Shown here: positions 34,172 to 45,076 of the stretch, piece by piece
How the letters are laid out: every line of letters starts with the position of its first letter
Numbering within the stretch: position 1 is the first letter of the stretch
Notes under the pieces: generated by a model
The model's input: the letters and a program-made list of their open reading frames with translations, nothing else
The model's database searches: none
What the model was told of the DNA's origin: nothing
Origin: Harmonia axyridis
Lineage: Eukaryota > Arthropoda > Insecta > Coleoptera > Coccinellidae
Length of the DNA stretch: 64,000 bases
Assembly: GCF_914767665.1 (NCBI RefSeq)
Contig: NC_059504.1
Location: 5,210,501-5,274,500 of the forward strand
Reading direction: 5' to 3'
Position numbers and translations under genes: made by a program

Positions 34172-35391
34172 AAGCCAATTGAAAAGTCCCCGGTCTGATG
34201 CACAGATGGCGGTGCTAGTATTGAATCCATATGATTTTTAATTAGTACCAACCTTCAAACGATACGTATCAAAATTTGACAGCAGTTCGACCATTTGCTT
34301 GTGAGATATTGCATTGTGAGTGTAGCTATTAGCTAAATATTGCTTTGTGAAAGGAAAAAATACTACAATTGAAACAAAATCTTTGCTTGATGAAGAGCTT
34401 CCGAGGTGTGCACCAGGAAAATCAACCATCATTGATTGGTACGCTAAGTTTAAACGTGGTGAAATTAGCACCGAAGACGGCGAACGCAGTGGACGCCCAA
34501 AAGAGGCTGTCACCGATGAAAAACTCAAAAGAGTTCACAAAATAATTTTGAATGACCGTAAAGTGAAGTTAATCGAGATAGTAGACATCGTGAAGATATC
34601 ACAAATATTTGTACATAAGAAAGCTGCAAAATGGGTGCAGCGCGAGCTCACAATCGATCAAAAGCAACAACGTGTTGATGAATCTGAGCAGTGTTTGAAG
34701 CTGTTTAAGTGCAATAAACCTGAATTTTTGCGTCGATATGTGACATTGGACGAAACATGGCTCCATTATCTTACTCTGGATTCTAATCGACATTCATCGG
34801 AGTGGACTGCACACGATGCACCGAATCCAAAGCGAGGAAAAACACAACAGTCAGCTGGCAAGGTTATGGCGTCAGTATTTTGGGATGCGCAAGGTATAAT
34901 ATTCATTGATTACCTCCAAAAGGACCAAACCATCAACAGCGATTATTACATAGTGTTATTGGATCGTTTAAAGGATGAAATCGTTAAAAAACAGCCCCAT
35001 TTGTAGAAAAAAAAGGTGCTGTTTCATCAAGACAATGCTCCGTGTCACAAATCAATTAAAACGATGACAAAATTGCATGAATTGGGCTTCGAATTGCTTC
35101 TGCATCCACCGTATTCGCCAGATCTGGCCCCCAGCGACTTTTTCCTGTCATCAGACCTCAAAAGAATGCTCGCTGGAAAGAAATTTAGCGCCAATGAAGA
35201 AGTAATCGCCGAAACTGAGGTCTATTTTGAAGCGAAAGACAAATCGTACTACAAAAATGGTATCGAAAAGTTGGAAGATCGCTATAATCGCTGTATCGCC
35301 CTCGTAGGCAACTATGTTGTATAATTGAATCGAATATTGCCAAAAAAATTTGTTTCACTATGGTAGACGGAGGACTTTTCAAATGGCCTGT
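34172..35391 (+). mobile_element. irritans-subfamily mariner, near-intact copy I3
   Basis: The best mariner here. Terminal repeats are GCCAATTGAAAAGTCCCCGG on the left and the complement of GGACTTTTCAAATGGCCTGT on the right. A single frame runs from 34347 (GTG; the usual upstream ATG region is lost to a stop) to 35324. It has the helix-turn-helix APGKSTIIDWYAKFKRGEIS, the first Asp in LDETWLHY, the second in HQDNAPCH and the third in SPDLAPSDFF with 34 residues between, hence DD34D. One in-frame TAG (35004-35006) lies before KKKVLFHQD, and a short segment around 34605-34620 is deleted. The C-terminus is EGNYVE-like (VGNYVV). Otherwise it is comparable in length to Himar1-type transposases (about 345-350 residues). 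Confidence 0.92.
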
Positions 35392-35730
35392 TTGGTGTTG
35401 GTATTCTTCATCAAAAACTCCATTCTCTATGAATATGATGAAAATCATAATATATTCAATTGTAATTATCATTCACATCAAATCTTGACGTTGAAAAAAA
35501 TCTTGCGAAACTTTGAAAGATAAATGTTCTTTTATTATGTACTTCAACTAGAATTAAATACACATAAGAATGCTAATTGCAAATATTTCCTCATAAGACA
35601 TAAAACAAATTTCATGCGTATCTTTTACCTTCACGCACATACGACTTTCTAAGATATCAATTTGGAAACTGCGCTGTTCAAAATAACTTTACCAGTCTTA
35701 TCGACGTCTTCGAGAATGGTGAGTATTAAA
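35392..35730 (+). repeat. Flank repeat shared with 24405-24736
   Basis: Inverted match of the DNA beside irritans copy I2, in the same position relative to the mariner end. This suggests that one insertion was later duplicated together with its flank. Confidence 0.75.
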
Positions 35731-35754
35731 AACAATTCTTGAATTTTCATTGGG

Positions 35755-35935
35755 CCAATGAAAGAAGTAATAGCCGAAAGAAGTTGAAGCTAAATACAAA
35801 TCGTAGTACAAAAATGGTATCGAAAAGTTGTAAGATCGTCATAATCGCTGTATCGCCCTCGAAGGCAGCTATGCTGAATAATGAAATCGAATTTCGCCAA
35901 AAAATGTGCTTTAATATGGTAGATGCGAATATTCG
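35755..35935 (+). mobile_element. irritans-subfamily mariner 3' fragment I5
   Basis: It corresponds to the last part of the transposase (EVIAE, YKNGIEK and RYNRCIALEG-like blocks) and part of the 3' leader, with frame breaks. It stops before the terminal repeat and is followed within 16 bp by a rosa-like fragment. Confidence 0.65.
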
Positions 35936-35950
35936 TCTTAACAGAACACC

Positions 35951-36318
35951 TGGACCTGTGAATTGGCCTCCAAGATCTTGTGATTTAACACCGCTAGACT
36001 ACTTTCTGTGGGGCTATGTAAAGTCATTGGTCTATGCGGATAAGCCACAAACCCTTGACCATTTGGAAGACAACATTCGCCGTGTTATTACCGATATACG
36101 GCCACAAATGTTGGAAAAGTTCATCGAAAATTGGACGTCCAGATTGGACTACATCCGAGCCAGCCGTGGCGGTCATATGCCAGAAATCATATTTAAAATG
36201 TATTGCCACAAGATCTCTATCTATCTCTATCTTGCGGATAAATAAAATTTATGTCAATCGAATAATCCATCGTTGTTTTATTGCAATTTAGAGTTCTATA
36301 TCTCTAAAAAACACCCTT
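35951..36318 (+). mobile_element. rosa-like DD41D mariner 3' fragment R8
   Basis: It starts in the GPVNWPPRSCDLTPLDYF block and runs in frame to IIFKM, then through the 3' terminal repeat to TA at 36319-36320. It contains the third catalytic Asp only. A short extra CTCTATCTATCTCTAT motif sits near 36212-36228. The open frame from 35739 is a chance joining of this piece with the irritans fragment. Confidence 0.85.
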
Positions 36319-37322
36319 TATAAAAATTACTTATCAGACCACTCTCTAGATAACTCTGCAAAACTATCTTGCCGTTTGGATCATTGTTGAAGGTCTACCT
36401 ATTTATATTCAGTTCCGATTTCAAATTCTCATAAAAAATACATGTACTGATCGACCAATTCGACAGAACACCTGAAATTGTGCAATTCCAGAATCCCACA
36501 ACTCGAAACGGACATTCCCCGAACCAACCATCGACAATGCCGATTACCGGCGTACTAGCATCGATGCTATCGGAGCAAATGACCGTGTAGACAGGCAGAG
36601 CGAACTTATATTCATCATCCATCTTCGATAATGCAAAATACGTCAATCCCCCGAGATGGAGATTAATGCATCCAAATCAAGTTATGATATTAATTCCGTC
36701 CCGTACAAGATCCTCGCGGATAACATTTTTGAGAGACTGATGCGACGCCTACGCAACATTTCTCAGGTGCATGTGTTGTGTGATGCATCAGTCTCTTCTT
36801 ATATGGCGCGCGGTGACGATTTCGTTAATTTCTTGCGCACTCATCAGTCTCTGTCAGACCAAGTCCAGGACGCGGTTTGACGTGCGACATGAAAAGGATG
36901 AAATTAATCCTTTGATATTAAGTTGTATATTCGGAGTTAAACTTCGATGTAATGAGGTGGGCTGTGAAATGACACACGTGGGTGGCTACTTCAATGGTGA
37001 ACGTTCATATCGGGACAAAGAGGAGATTTAGGTGCTGCATCATTGCTTTCATGGAATGCATCTCCTGATTTGAGGATCTGAAATTTGTCGTGCACTGAAA
37101 TGTGAAATGAGAGAAATTCTTCATCCAATTTATACACAATTTCTTTCTTCTTTTGATGAGAACAAAGGAAGTTGTCATAAGTTTCTTATTGCATTTGTGT
37201 TCAGTAGGTTTTACCATTTAATCATCGAAAGATGCAAGCTTCAGCTTGTATTCTGTTAATAGACTCACTATTGGTCGAATTATAGGCTTAGCCTACTAAA
37301 AATATATGGTATAAGAAATAAT
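36319..37322. other. Unassigned DNA with GC-richer block and stem-loop
   Basis: About 36460-36890 is GC-richer and single-copy. Open frames on both strands (minus 36646-36395; plus 36656-36880) are not recognised. An 11-bp inverted repeat GAGACTGATGC / GCATCAGTCTC at 36734 and 36784 could form a stem with a loop of about 40 nt. Confidence 0.35.
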
Positions 37323-37965
37323 AGATGTACGGTTTTGCTTTCGCCGTTTTGCAATAAATGGCTGTAGCGGTAAGTGGTAGTCGAAATAAATAGGTCGTAG
37401 ATGTCATACAACGCCATCGAAATATTAGTAGATTTGTGCGTGCATCATAAAGTTATTCTCAATCAAACATGTCAGCTCACGAGCCAAATTCTTGTCATTT
37501 GCAAGAGGTTTTAATTTTCTGCTTCAATATGAAAAAATCTGCTGCTGAGGCTAATCGAATGCTCTCAAATACCTGTGGTGAGGCCGCTATTTCTGAAAGA
37601 ACGTGCTGAGAGTGGTTTCAAGGCTTCAAGAACGGTGATTTTGACGTCGAAGGCCAGCGTGGCGGTGGAAGAGAGAAGGTTTTCGAAGATGCAGAATTGG
37701 AGGCATTACTTGATCAAGACTCGTGTCAAACGCAACAAGAATTGGCAGGATCATTGAGAGTGAAGCAACAAGCCATTTCAAAACGCCTGAAAGTCATGGC
37801 AATGATTCAGAAACAAGGAAATTGGGTGCCGTACGAGTTGAAGCCGAGAGATGTTGAACGGCGTTTGTTTGTTTGTGAACAACTACTCGCAAGACAAAGA
37901 CGTAAGAGATTTCTGCATCGCATTGTGACTGAAGACGAAAAATGGGTTCATTTCGATAATTTGAG
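37323..37965 (+). mobile_element. mauritiana-subfamily mariner, 5' half, copy Mm2
   Basis: It begins with a TGTACGGTTTTGCTTTCGCC terminal repeat variant. Translated parts include the N-terminal helix-turn-helix (MSAHEPNSCHLQEVLIFCFN), QQAISKRLKVMAMIQKQGNW (second helix-turn-helix), RRLFVCEQLLARQRRKR and the first catalytic Asp in TEDEKWVHFDN (37930-37955). Frame breaks lie near 37600-37690. The element is cut off right after the first Asp, and unrelated DNA follows. Confidence 0.8.
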
Positions 37966-38162
37966 GAGTTTCAATACAGTTAAATATAAAACTGAAGTTG
38001 TTCAAAAAGGTGTTAAATGCATTTTAAGATTTCAGAGGTCTGAAATCTCCCAGAAGGGACATAATACTAGGATTCGGCTCTCGTTTTAGTCTCCATTTGT
38101 TTAACTTCGATTGATACAGAAATTGAAACTCGTAATCATAAAAAAAAAATTTCCTCGATTCC
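37966..38162. other. Unassigned DNA
   Basis: No supported feature. Confidence 0.35.
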
Positions 38163-38748
38163 GAGTAATAAACATAGATAGAGGGAGTAAACGCAATTTT
38201 GACATGTACCCAACATAGTTAGATTACGTTGTCGGATTGTGATATATTTTCAAATCCACAATTCCACTATATCATTATGAATGTATATTATATTGAATGA
38301 AATATATTTATTTGAGTGATTCCCGATTGAATATGCTAATTTGAATATTTGGAATCCGATATTTTTTCTAATTGTCGAATTTATTATAAGCAGAATATTT
38401 ATTATTTTCCGTATCTATCTGCTGAAATCCAAAGTTTGGCAACTTTTGCTCTCCTAGTGTCATCGGTTGTTTCACGTCGTTTGGCTCGCTTGAAGTTTGT
38501 TTTCTGAATTTCTGATACATTTAGGGATTTATTGCAATATATTTTGAGTTAATATGATACGTTGATTCACTATGGGACATAAGAAGTGTGTTCTTTGTGG
38601 AGAAACTCGCGAATTGAGTGAAATATCGTATCAATGATTTGTTTTCATTCCCGCGCGCTTCATGTCAAATTTGATAGTTTATGTTGGGGACAAAATTTGC
38701 CTACAGAAAATGACATATGCTCTCTCTATCGATGTTTCTTGCTCTGAG
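38163..38748 (+). mobile_element. TIR element MITE-A, copy 4 (complete, best reading frame)
   Basis: The inverted ends read GAGTAATAAACATAGATAGA and the complement of CTCTCTATCGATGTTTCTTG. No transposase is encoded. Inside, ATGGGACATAAGAAGTGTG (38571) opens a frame MGHKKCVLCGETRELSEISY with a CxxC pair near the N-terminus, as in THAP-type zinc fingers, before a stop at 38637. The upstream part (TTGGCAACTTTTGCTCTCCT onward) looks like a promoter/leader and is the most conserved part among copies. Capture of a gene's first exon is inference. Confidence 0.8.
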
Positions 38749-39240
38749 ATTTCAGACATTCATTCTCAAACCCAAAATTCGCAAAAATACCTCAAGGACC
38801 CTCGCAGCCACCATGATTACCCAACACGTCCGATCTCGTCCATCAAGCCGTCGTCGATCTGCCGGCTGTCAGGCCAGAAGGATGAGCGCAGGTTGGTTTG
38901 GGGGCCAGTGGGACAGCGCTGGGGCACCGTGGGGGGGGACCACGGGATCAGTAGCCGACCCAAGGCCAATGCTGTGACTAACGAACGGCCAAAGCAGCCT
39001 TCCTTTGGCAGGGAATGTTGTGTCGGTTCGAAACCAGCTGTCTTGCGTTGTTTGTGGGACGTCACCGGCCAATTTTATCAGCGTGATGGATTATTGTTTG
39101 GTGTTCTAGAAAGAGAGGTATGGGATTCTCCCGGCAACTTCTCCCAATATGATGAAATATTTTCGGGAGGTGGAGGAGAGACCTTGTTAGGAAGGTGGCC
39201 ACCTGACACTCTTGTTGTAGAAGTGAACAACTAGCATGCA
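38749..39240 (+). other. GC-rich block with open frame continuing from MITE-A
   Basis: About 38760-39235 is strongly GC-enriched and open on the plus strand to a stop at 39232-39234 (LERE, GGGGETLLGRWPPDT). The frame formally starts inside MITE-A at 38662, so the joined 190-codon frame is not a natural gene as it stands. Minus-strand frames also overlap. It may be a host exon, promoter or enhancer; no family was recognised. Confidence 0.3.
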
Positions 39241-39572
39241 GTATATGGTAATTTTCGGATTTTGAGTCGTAATTGGGTGCGAACGCTATTAGATAATAAT
39301 AATAGTGGTGCCTTTATTTGCAAGTCAATTTATCATATCTCATAAAATCCCATTTTGAAGAGTTGAGTATGGAGTTGAAGGAAAAGTCTATGAAACACTT
39401 CCGTTGGTGCAACCTTGTATTTTAAATCATCTGGTTACATGTTTTACCAAACCAAAGATTCTAAAAAAGTTTATACTCTTAACTACAACATATCACATTG
39501 AGCGAAAAACTCATGACTTATGTTTATGGAACCTTAAAAATCGTAAATTTCAGTGAGCAATTAACCGAACTG

Positions 39573-39983
39573 AAATAGTTATTTATAATACAAGTGCAGA
39601 AGGCATTGATATTCTTCCACGAGTTCAAAATTCAAAAACGAGCCACGAAGTGGCGAGTTTTGGAATGAACGAGTGGTAGAATGAGCCTTTTGTACGAGTA
39701 TTATACATTATTTTCTAATTCATTGCATTTTCATTGAAATTGATGAAATATTTCCATAAATATATTTTAGTGATTTTTGCATTGAAAAATGTTGATTGGC
39801 AGAACTGATTTCTTTAAGGCAAATTGATGAATTGACAGATAAAGCCGTGGCGGAAAGTTCGGATAACCAACACAGAATAATAAAATATAACCATGAAAAC
39901 TGTGCGTTTCTGATATATTCTCGCACGATTTTGTTCTACAAAGATGTGGAAGAATGAACGGAATAACCACAGAATTAAAGAAA
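39573..39983 (+). repeat. Dispersed repeat D, copy 1
   Basis: It matches 58276-58630 in inverted orientation over almost its full length (shared words include CATTGATATTCTTCCACGAG and AAAGCCGTGGCGGAAAGTTC). Relative to copy 2 it has two extra segments: one around GAGCCACGAAGTGGCGAG (39640-39667) and one of about 33 bp (39922-39955). No coding role was seen. Confidence 0.75.
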
Positions 39984-40088
39984 ATTATGTTCTCCACCTT
40001 TTTTCACCTTTTCATTGAGTTTTTCGCTTAACTTGATATATTGTACTTAAAAGTATAAACTTTTTCAGAGCATAACACTTACAAATAC

Positions 40089-40883
40089 ATACATACATAA
40101 CACTACTCCGAGCTAGTCCCACCAAATATTGAGCATGACATTGAAACCGTGAATATTCGGTTTGGCTGTCGACGTGGAAGCATGGCTGGGATACCCCAAT
40201 GATTTCCTGCGCTTGGTATTATTGTAATGAACCCATTTTTGTCTACAGTCACAATGCGATGCAGGAATTCCTCTCCTTCTTGCCTTGCAAGCAGCTGTTC
40301 ACAAGCAAACAAACGCCATTCAAGATATCTAGACTTCAACTCGTACGGCACCCAATTTCCTTGTTTCTGAATAATTTTCATGACTTTCAGGCGTTTTAAA
40401 ATAGCTTGTGGCGTCAGTCTCAATGATCCTGCCAATTGTTGTTGCGATTGACATGACTCTTGATACAGTAATGCTTCCAATTCTGCTTCTTCGAAAACCT
40501 TTTCTCTCTTCCACCGCCATGCTGGTCTTCGACGTCAAAGTCACTTTCTTAAAGCGTTGAAACCACTCTTGGCACGTTCTTTCACTTATAGCGGCCTCAC
40601 CATAGGTATTTGAGAGCATTCGATAAGCCTCAGCCACAGATTCCTTCATATTGAAGAAATCTGTCTAAAACCTTCCGCAAATGATGAGAATTTGGCTCGT
40701 ATGCTGACATGTTTAATTGAAAATAACTTTATGATGCAGACACAAATCGCCTAATATTTCGATGGCGTTATATGTTAAAAAATACTCAAGCTTATTGTAT
40801 GACATCTAGGATATACTTATTTCGATAACCACTCACTGCTACAACCATCTATTGCAAAACGGCGGAAGCAAAGTTGTATACCT
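40089..40883 (-). mobile_element. mauritiana-subfamily mariner, 5' part, copy Mm3
   Basis: The right end has AACGGCGGAAGCAAAGTTGT plus TATACCT, the terminal repeat. The minus strand reads MKESVAEAYRMLSNTYGEAA, a frame break near 40490, then QAILKRLKVMKIIQKQGNWV, RRLFACEQLLARQ and VTVDKNGFI (the first catalytic Asp neighbourhood, DEKW altered to DKNG). The element is cut off at about 40089 in the SIFGGTSSE (WWDQLG) region, so the second and third Asp are missing. Confidence 0.8.
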
Positions 40884-42149
40884 AATAATATAGGAGCAAA
40901 GTAGGTTTTAAGTTACTCAAAAAAAAATAATTTTATAGTGATACCTCTAATAGTTTCCAATAACCTTAGATGTGAAGATTTCAAACGAAGAAACAAGTTT
41001 TTTCCTTGACCGATTCCAAAAGCTTATTATCTGAAATAAATAAGCAAAAACGACCAAATTTTCAGGGTTTTATCACGAATTCATAATATACCTTATACTT
41101 CCGGAGTTACTATATCCGAGAAGTTTTATCCCATCGGATAACATTTATTTTTAGATGTTCTGACTAGAGATATTCCGTGAGATATAAGGAATAATAATCC
41201 TTTATATGAAATTTGAGGTTTTTATAACCCATATCTGGTTCTCAATGAAATTTGCGTGAATAAACGTCGAAAAAGTCATTAAAAAATCTTTTATTCCGAC
41301 ATCAATCTTACAGGACTTGTATCGTGTGAAATATTGCCCAATATAGGAGAGATGTAGTGGCTTGTAACGTTGAGATTGATAAAGGATCCTGCTTCATACC
41401 AAAATAAATAGCACACATGGCACATGTGATTCAAAATTAATTTTGGGCATGTCCCGTTTGCGTTGTCTAGAGAGATCAATTTGTTGAGGTTCAGTGTATT
41501 TACGACCACCAATTTGTTTGTTCAATGCTGAAGAAATTGCGTGGGATTTCCTCGATACATGAGATGTATCATAGCAACGTGTACTAAAAACACATACGTA
41601 TACCAAGGGTTAATGATTATTTCAGTACCATAACTTTCGGAAATTATTGAAATTGTAATTTGTTGAGTTTACATGTAACTTAAACTTGTTAAGCCATAGG
41701 TGGGTACATGTATGTGTTTAATTAAATGTATTCTTGTTGAATGATTTTTCCCAAAAATGAATATCGATAAGAATAAACCAAAATATTATTTGTTTTTCAA
41801 CATTCTTCACACTTCACTTTGATTTGAATATGAATATCGACTAACTAACTAGTGCTGATATCATCAAAAAGGTTATCAATAGGAATGAAAATTGCTATAG
41901 TTATGTAGTCATAAAATATAGAAGATTGATTGCTGAAATCTATATTTCCAAGGCTATCACCTACTTCAATCTAAGACAAACTTAAAAAATTCAGACATTC
42001 CTGACTGCTATCTCAATTCTATGATATAATATAAAATTGTAATTGATAATTTGGTTCAATTATTCCGTCGATATCACAAAATATTGGAAGCATCTAGGAT
42101 GAATATTATCGCATAGTTTTAATTTAAATTATGGTTTTAGCTCCTAGAA
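40884..42149. other. Unassigned AT-rich DNA
   Basis: No repeat partner or recognised frame; 41400-41610 has two overlapping short minus-strand frames without family features. Confidence 0.35.
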
Positions 42150-42233
42150 ATTCATAAAGCAGACTCACAATGAATCCACAAAAAGTTACTGTATGGTGTG
42201 CAATTTGGTCTGGTGTAATGACAGTTTTTTCTA
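42150..42233 (+). mobile_element. DD41D-like transposase scrap (family X), copy X5
   Basis: The block M-N-P-Q-K-V-T-V-W-C-A-I-W-S-G-V-M matches the stretch just after the first catalytic Asp in rosa/X-type transposases. It ends where the mauritiana mariner Mm4 begins. Confidence 0.5.
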
Positions 42234-42235
42234 TT

Positions 42236-43187
42236 AGGTGTACAAGTTTGCTTTCGCTGTTTTGCAATAGCGGTAAGTGGGAGTCAAACTAAATAGATTA
42301 GAGATATCATACAAAAAGCTTAGGTATTTTTAAACATGATACCATCGAAATATTAGTCGATTTGTGTCTGCATCATTAAGTTATTATCGATTAAACATTT
42401 CAGCTTACGAGCCAAATTCCGTCATTTGCGAGAGGTTTTAATATGAAGAAATCGGCTGAGGATCATCGAATGCTCTCAAATACCTATGGTGAGGCCGGTA
42501 CTAGTGAAAGAACGTGCCGAGAGTGGATTTCTGTATCGCATTGTGACTGGAGACGAGAAATGGGTTCATTACGATAATACCAAGTGCAGAAAATCATGGG
42601 GATATTCCGGCCATGCTTCCACGTCGACGACCACATCGAATATTCACTGTTCCAAGGTCATGCTCAGTATTTGGTGGGACCAGCTTGGCGTATTGTATTA
42701 GGAATTGTTCAAACCGACTGAAACAATCACATTGATCGTTATCGAACGCAATTAATGCGTTTGAGCCGAGCATCGAAAGACAAACAATGAGAGACATTAT
42801 TAAATGATTTTACAGCACGACAATGGTCGACACCATGTAGAAAAAGTGGTCAAGACATACTTAGAAACGTTGAAATGGGAATTTCTACCAAACCCGTCGT
42901 ATTCTCCAGACCTTGCTCCCGCTGACTATCACTTGTTTCGATCAATGGCACACGGCCTAACTGACCAGCAATTCCGGTCTTATGGAGAAGTGAAAAATCG
43001 GATCGATTCGTGGATCGCTTCAAAAGATGATCAGTTTTTTCAACGCGGGATTCGTATGCTGCCCGAAAAATGGGAGAAAGTAGTGGCAAGCGATGGAAAA
43101 TACCTTGAATCATGAATGTATAACCAGCCTTTTCACAATTGAGCCTCGAATTTCGGGAAAAAACGGTGGAAGCAAAGTTGTACGCCA
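42236..43187 (+). mobile_element. mauritiana-subfamily mariner, internally deleted copy Mm4
   Basis: Terminal repeats are AGGTGTACAAGTTTGCTTTC on the left and the complement of AAAGTTGTACGCC on the right. The N-terminal helix-turn-helix (to SERTCREW) is fused near 42528 to YRIVTGDEKWVHYDN, so about 110 residues including the second helix-turn-helix are lost. The first Asp (GDEKW) is at about 42555. After frame breaks near 42700 and 42790, the frame 42804-43115 has ILQHDNGRHH (second Asp) and SPDLAPADYHLF (third Asp, 34 residues apart), ending KWEKVVASDGKYLES. Confidence 0.88.
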
Positions 43188-43224
43188 ATATATATTAAGG
43201 ATAAGACTTCAATAGCACAGCCAT

Positions 43225-43480
43225 TCAAAGTATCGTTTTTGATCACCATTAGCCATCTCCTAAACTTTTGCTGCCTCAGTGCCGAAGAGCACAATCACAG
43301 TATCATCACAGAATTTAAAACATCTACCTCGATGTCCAGCATATTTCAGACTATATGCATATAATAAGTACACCACAGGTCCCAATACTGAGCCCTGGGG
43401 TAGGCCTACAATAACTTCATTTTCTTCACTGATTTCTCCATTCACTTATGTGCACTATTTTATTCTCTTTTGAATATAAT
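43225..43480 (-). pseudogene. Non-LTR retrotransposon reverse transcriptase fragment
   Basis: The minus strand reads VIVGLPQGSVLGPVVYLLYA, then about 15 residues, FKFCDDTVIVLFG. These are the RT palm motifs around the conserved PQGSxLGP and the catalytic DD of the (F/Y)xDD box, here FCDD. A Jockey/CR1-like LINE is the likeliest source. Only about 60 codons remain, followed by a stop after TEAAKV. Confidence 0.75.
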
Positions 43481-43578
43481 TGTAGAAGATTATGGAATGT
43501 TTTTGGTGCTTTTTCTGTATGAATGGATGAATATCATTGAAACAGGTCCCCAAGATCGCACATAATACGATCACAGAA

Positions 43579-43623
43579 GTAGTACTCGAGTAGTAGTACT
43601 CGGACAGTAGTACCTACTCGAAG
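43579..43623. repeat. Short GTAGTACTCG repeat array
   Basis: Three imperfect copies of AGTAGTACTCG / AGTAGTACCTACTCG in 45 bp, partly self-complementary around AGTACT and CTCGAG. Confidence 0.5.
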
Positions 43624-44136
43624 GCGTTGTTGCAATTTTACATCTTTCGCTTTGCATACCTCCAACTTTCATTCTGAACAAACGGATACGACGGGGAATG
43701 TGACATAAATTTGTCAAGTGCGCACGTGCCCGAGATCGGCGGGATTGAACTCTTGAAGACCACCTTATAGGTTCACCTCTTACAGGAAGGTGAGACGTCT
43801 CACGAACGTTGAACGAGAATATTAACGAAGGTAATGCCTCTGTAAACATGTCACTTTGAGAGGTGCGATTTGGGATATGACTTGGGGATGTCCAATTTTG
43901 GATTCGCTTTGAGAGTAGAATGAACGATGGGAGTGTCAACACCCATTCGAACTGTAAGGAGCGAGTTCTGAGTGCTGGAAGATCGGAGAAAGATGTCCTT
44001 GAGATTTTGAGGATCACGCTGATGATTTCATTCAATTGCTTCATTCAATTCATTGCACCCATGTATAGGGTGTCCCAAATTCGTTGTCTAGGGAATCTCA
44101 GAATACCTTTGAGATTGAAGAATTTTATTTTTTATA
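43624..44136. other. GC-richer single-copy DNA
   Basis: About 43640-44000 is GC-richer, and a 157-codon minus-strand frame (44044-43571) overlaps a plus-strand frame. It is Ser/Arg-rich and unrecognised, and has no splice or start support. Confidence 0.3.
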
Positions 44137-45076
44137 AAGGGTGTTTTTTTAGAGCTATAGAACTTTAAATTGCAATAAAACAACGATGGATTATTCGATT
44201 GACATGAATTTTATTTATCCGCAAGATAATCTTGTGGCATTACATTTTGAAATATGATTTCTGGCATATGACCGCCACGGCTGGCTCGGATGTAGTCCAA
44301 TCTGGACGACCAATTTTCGATGACTTTTTCCAACATTTGTGGCCGTATATCGGCAATAACACGGCGAATGTTGTCTTCCAAATGGTCAAGGGTTTGTGGC
44401 TTATCCGCATAGACCTATGATTTTACATAGCCCCACAGAAATTAGTCTAGCGGTGTTAAATCACAAGATCTTGGAGACCAATTCACAGGTCCCAAACGTG
44501 AAATTAGGCGGTCACCAAACGGGTCTTTCAATAAATCGATTGTTGCACGAGCTGTGTGACATGTTGCGCCGTCTTGTTGGAACTACAGCTCCTGGACATC
44601 ATGGTTGTTCAATTCAGGAATGAAAAAGTTAGTAATCATGGCTCTATACCGATCACCATTGACTGTAACGTTCTGGCTATCATCGTTTTTGAAGAAGTAC
44701 GGACCAATGATTCCACCAGCCCATAAAGCGCACCAAACAGTCAGTTTTTCTGGATGTAACGGTGTTTCGACATACACTTGAAGATTAGCTTCACTCCAAA
44801 TGCGGCAGTTTTGTTTGTTGACGTAGCCATTTAACCAGAAGTGCGCTTCATCGCTAAACAAAATAAAATGGACGTAGTGCGCGATACGTATTCCGCACAG
44901 AACCATTATTTTCGAAATAAAATTGCACTATTTGCGAGCGTTGTTCAGGCGTGAGTCTATTCATGATGAATTGCCAAACCAAACTGAGAATAAATCACTT
45001 GACAGCTGTTAAATCAGTCGCCATCTTGAGCAGTAATGCCAACTTAAAGTTATATATCTCGAAAAAAAACACCCGT
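44137..45076 (-). mobile_element. rosa-like DD41D mariner, internally deleted copy R5
   Basis: TA flanks at 44135-44136 and 45077-45078. The minus-strand frame from the internal ATG (44906) includes FSDEAHF and runs to HDVQEL, where TGG is TAG, just before the FQQDGA block. Downstream sequence retains YVK and WTSRLDYI blocks in altered frames. It has the same N-terminal/catalytic junction as the other copies. It faces copy R6 across 220 bp. Confidence 0.9.

Noticed and set aside
35739..36245. 168-codon open frame
   Set aside because: It is a chance in-frame join of an irritans mariner fragment (out of its own frame) and the C-terminal part of a rosa-like transposase; not a gene.
38662..39234. 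190-codon open frame
   Set aside because: Its start is inside MITE-A and the rest is a GC-rich block; the two parts have different origins, so only the block is reported.
43571..44044. 157-codon minus-strand frame
   Set aside because: Low-complexity Ser/Arg/Thr translation, overlapping plus-strand frame, no splice or start support.
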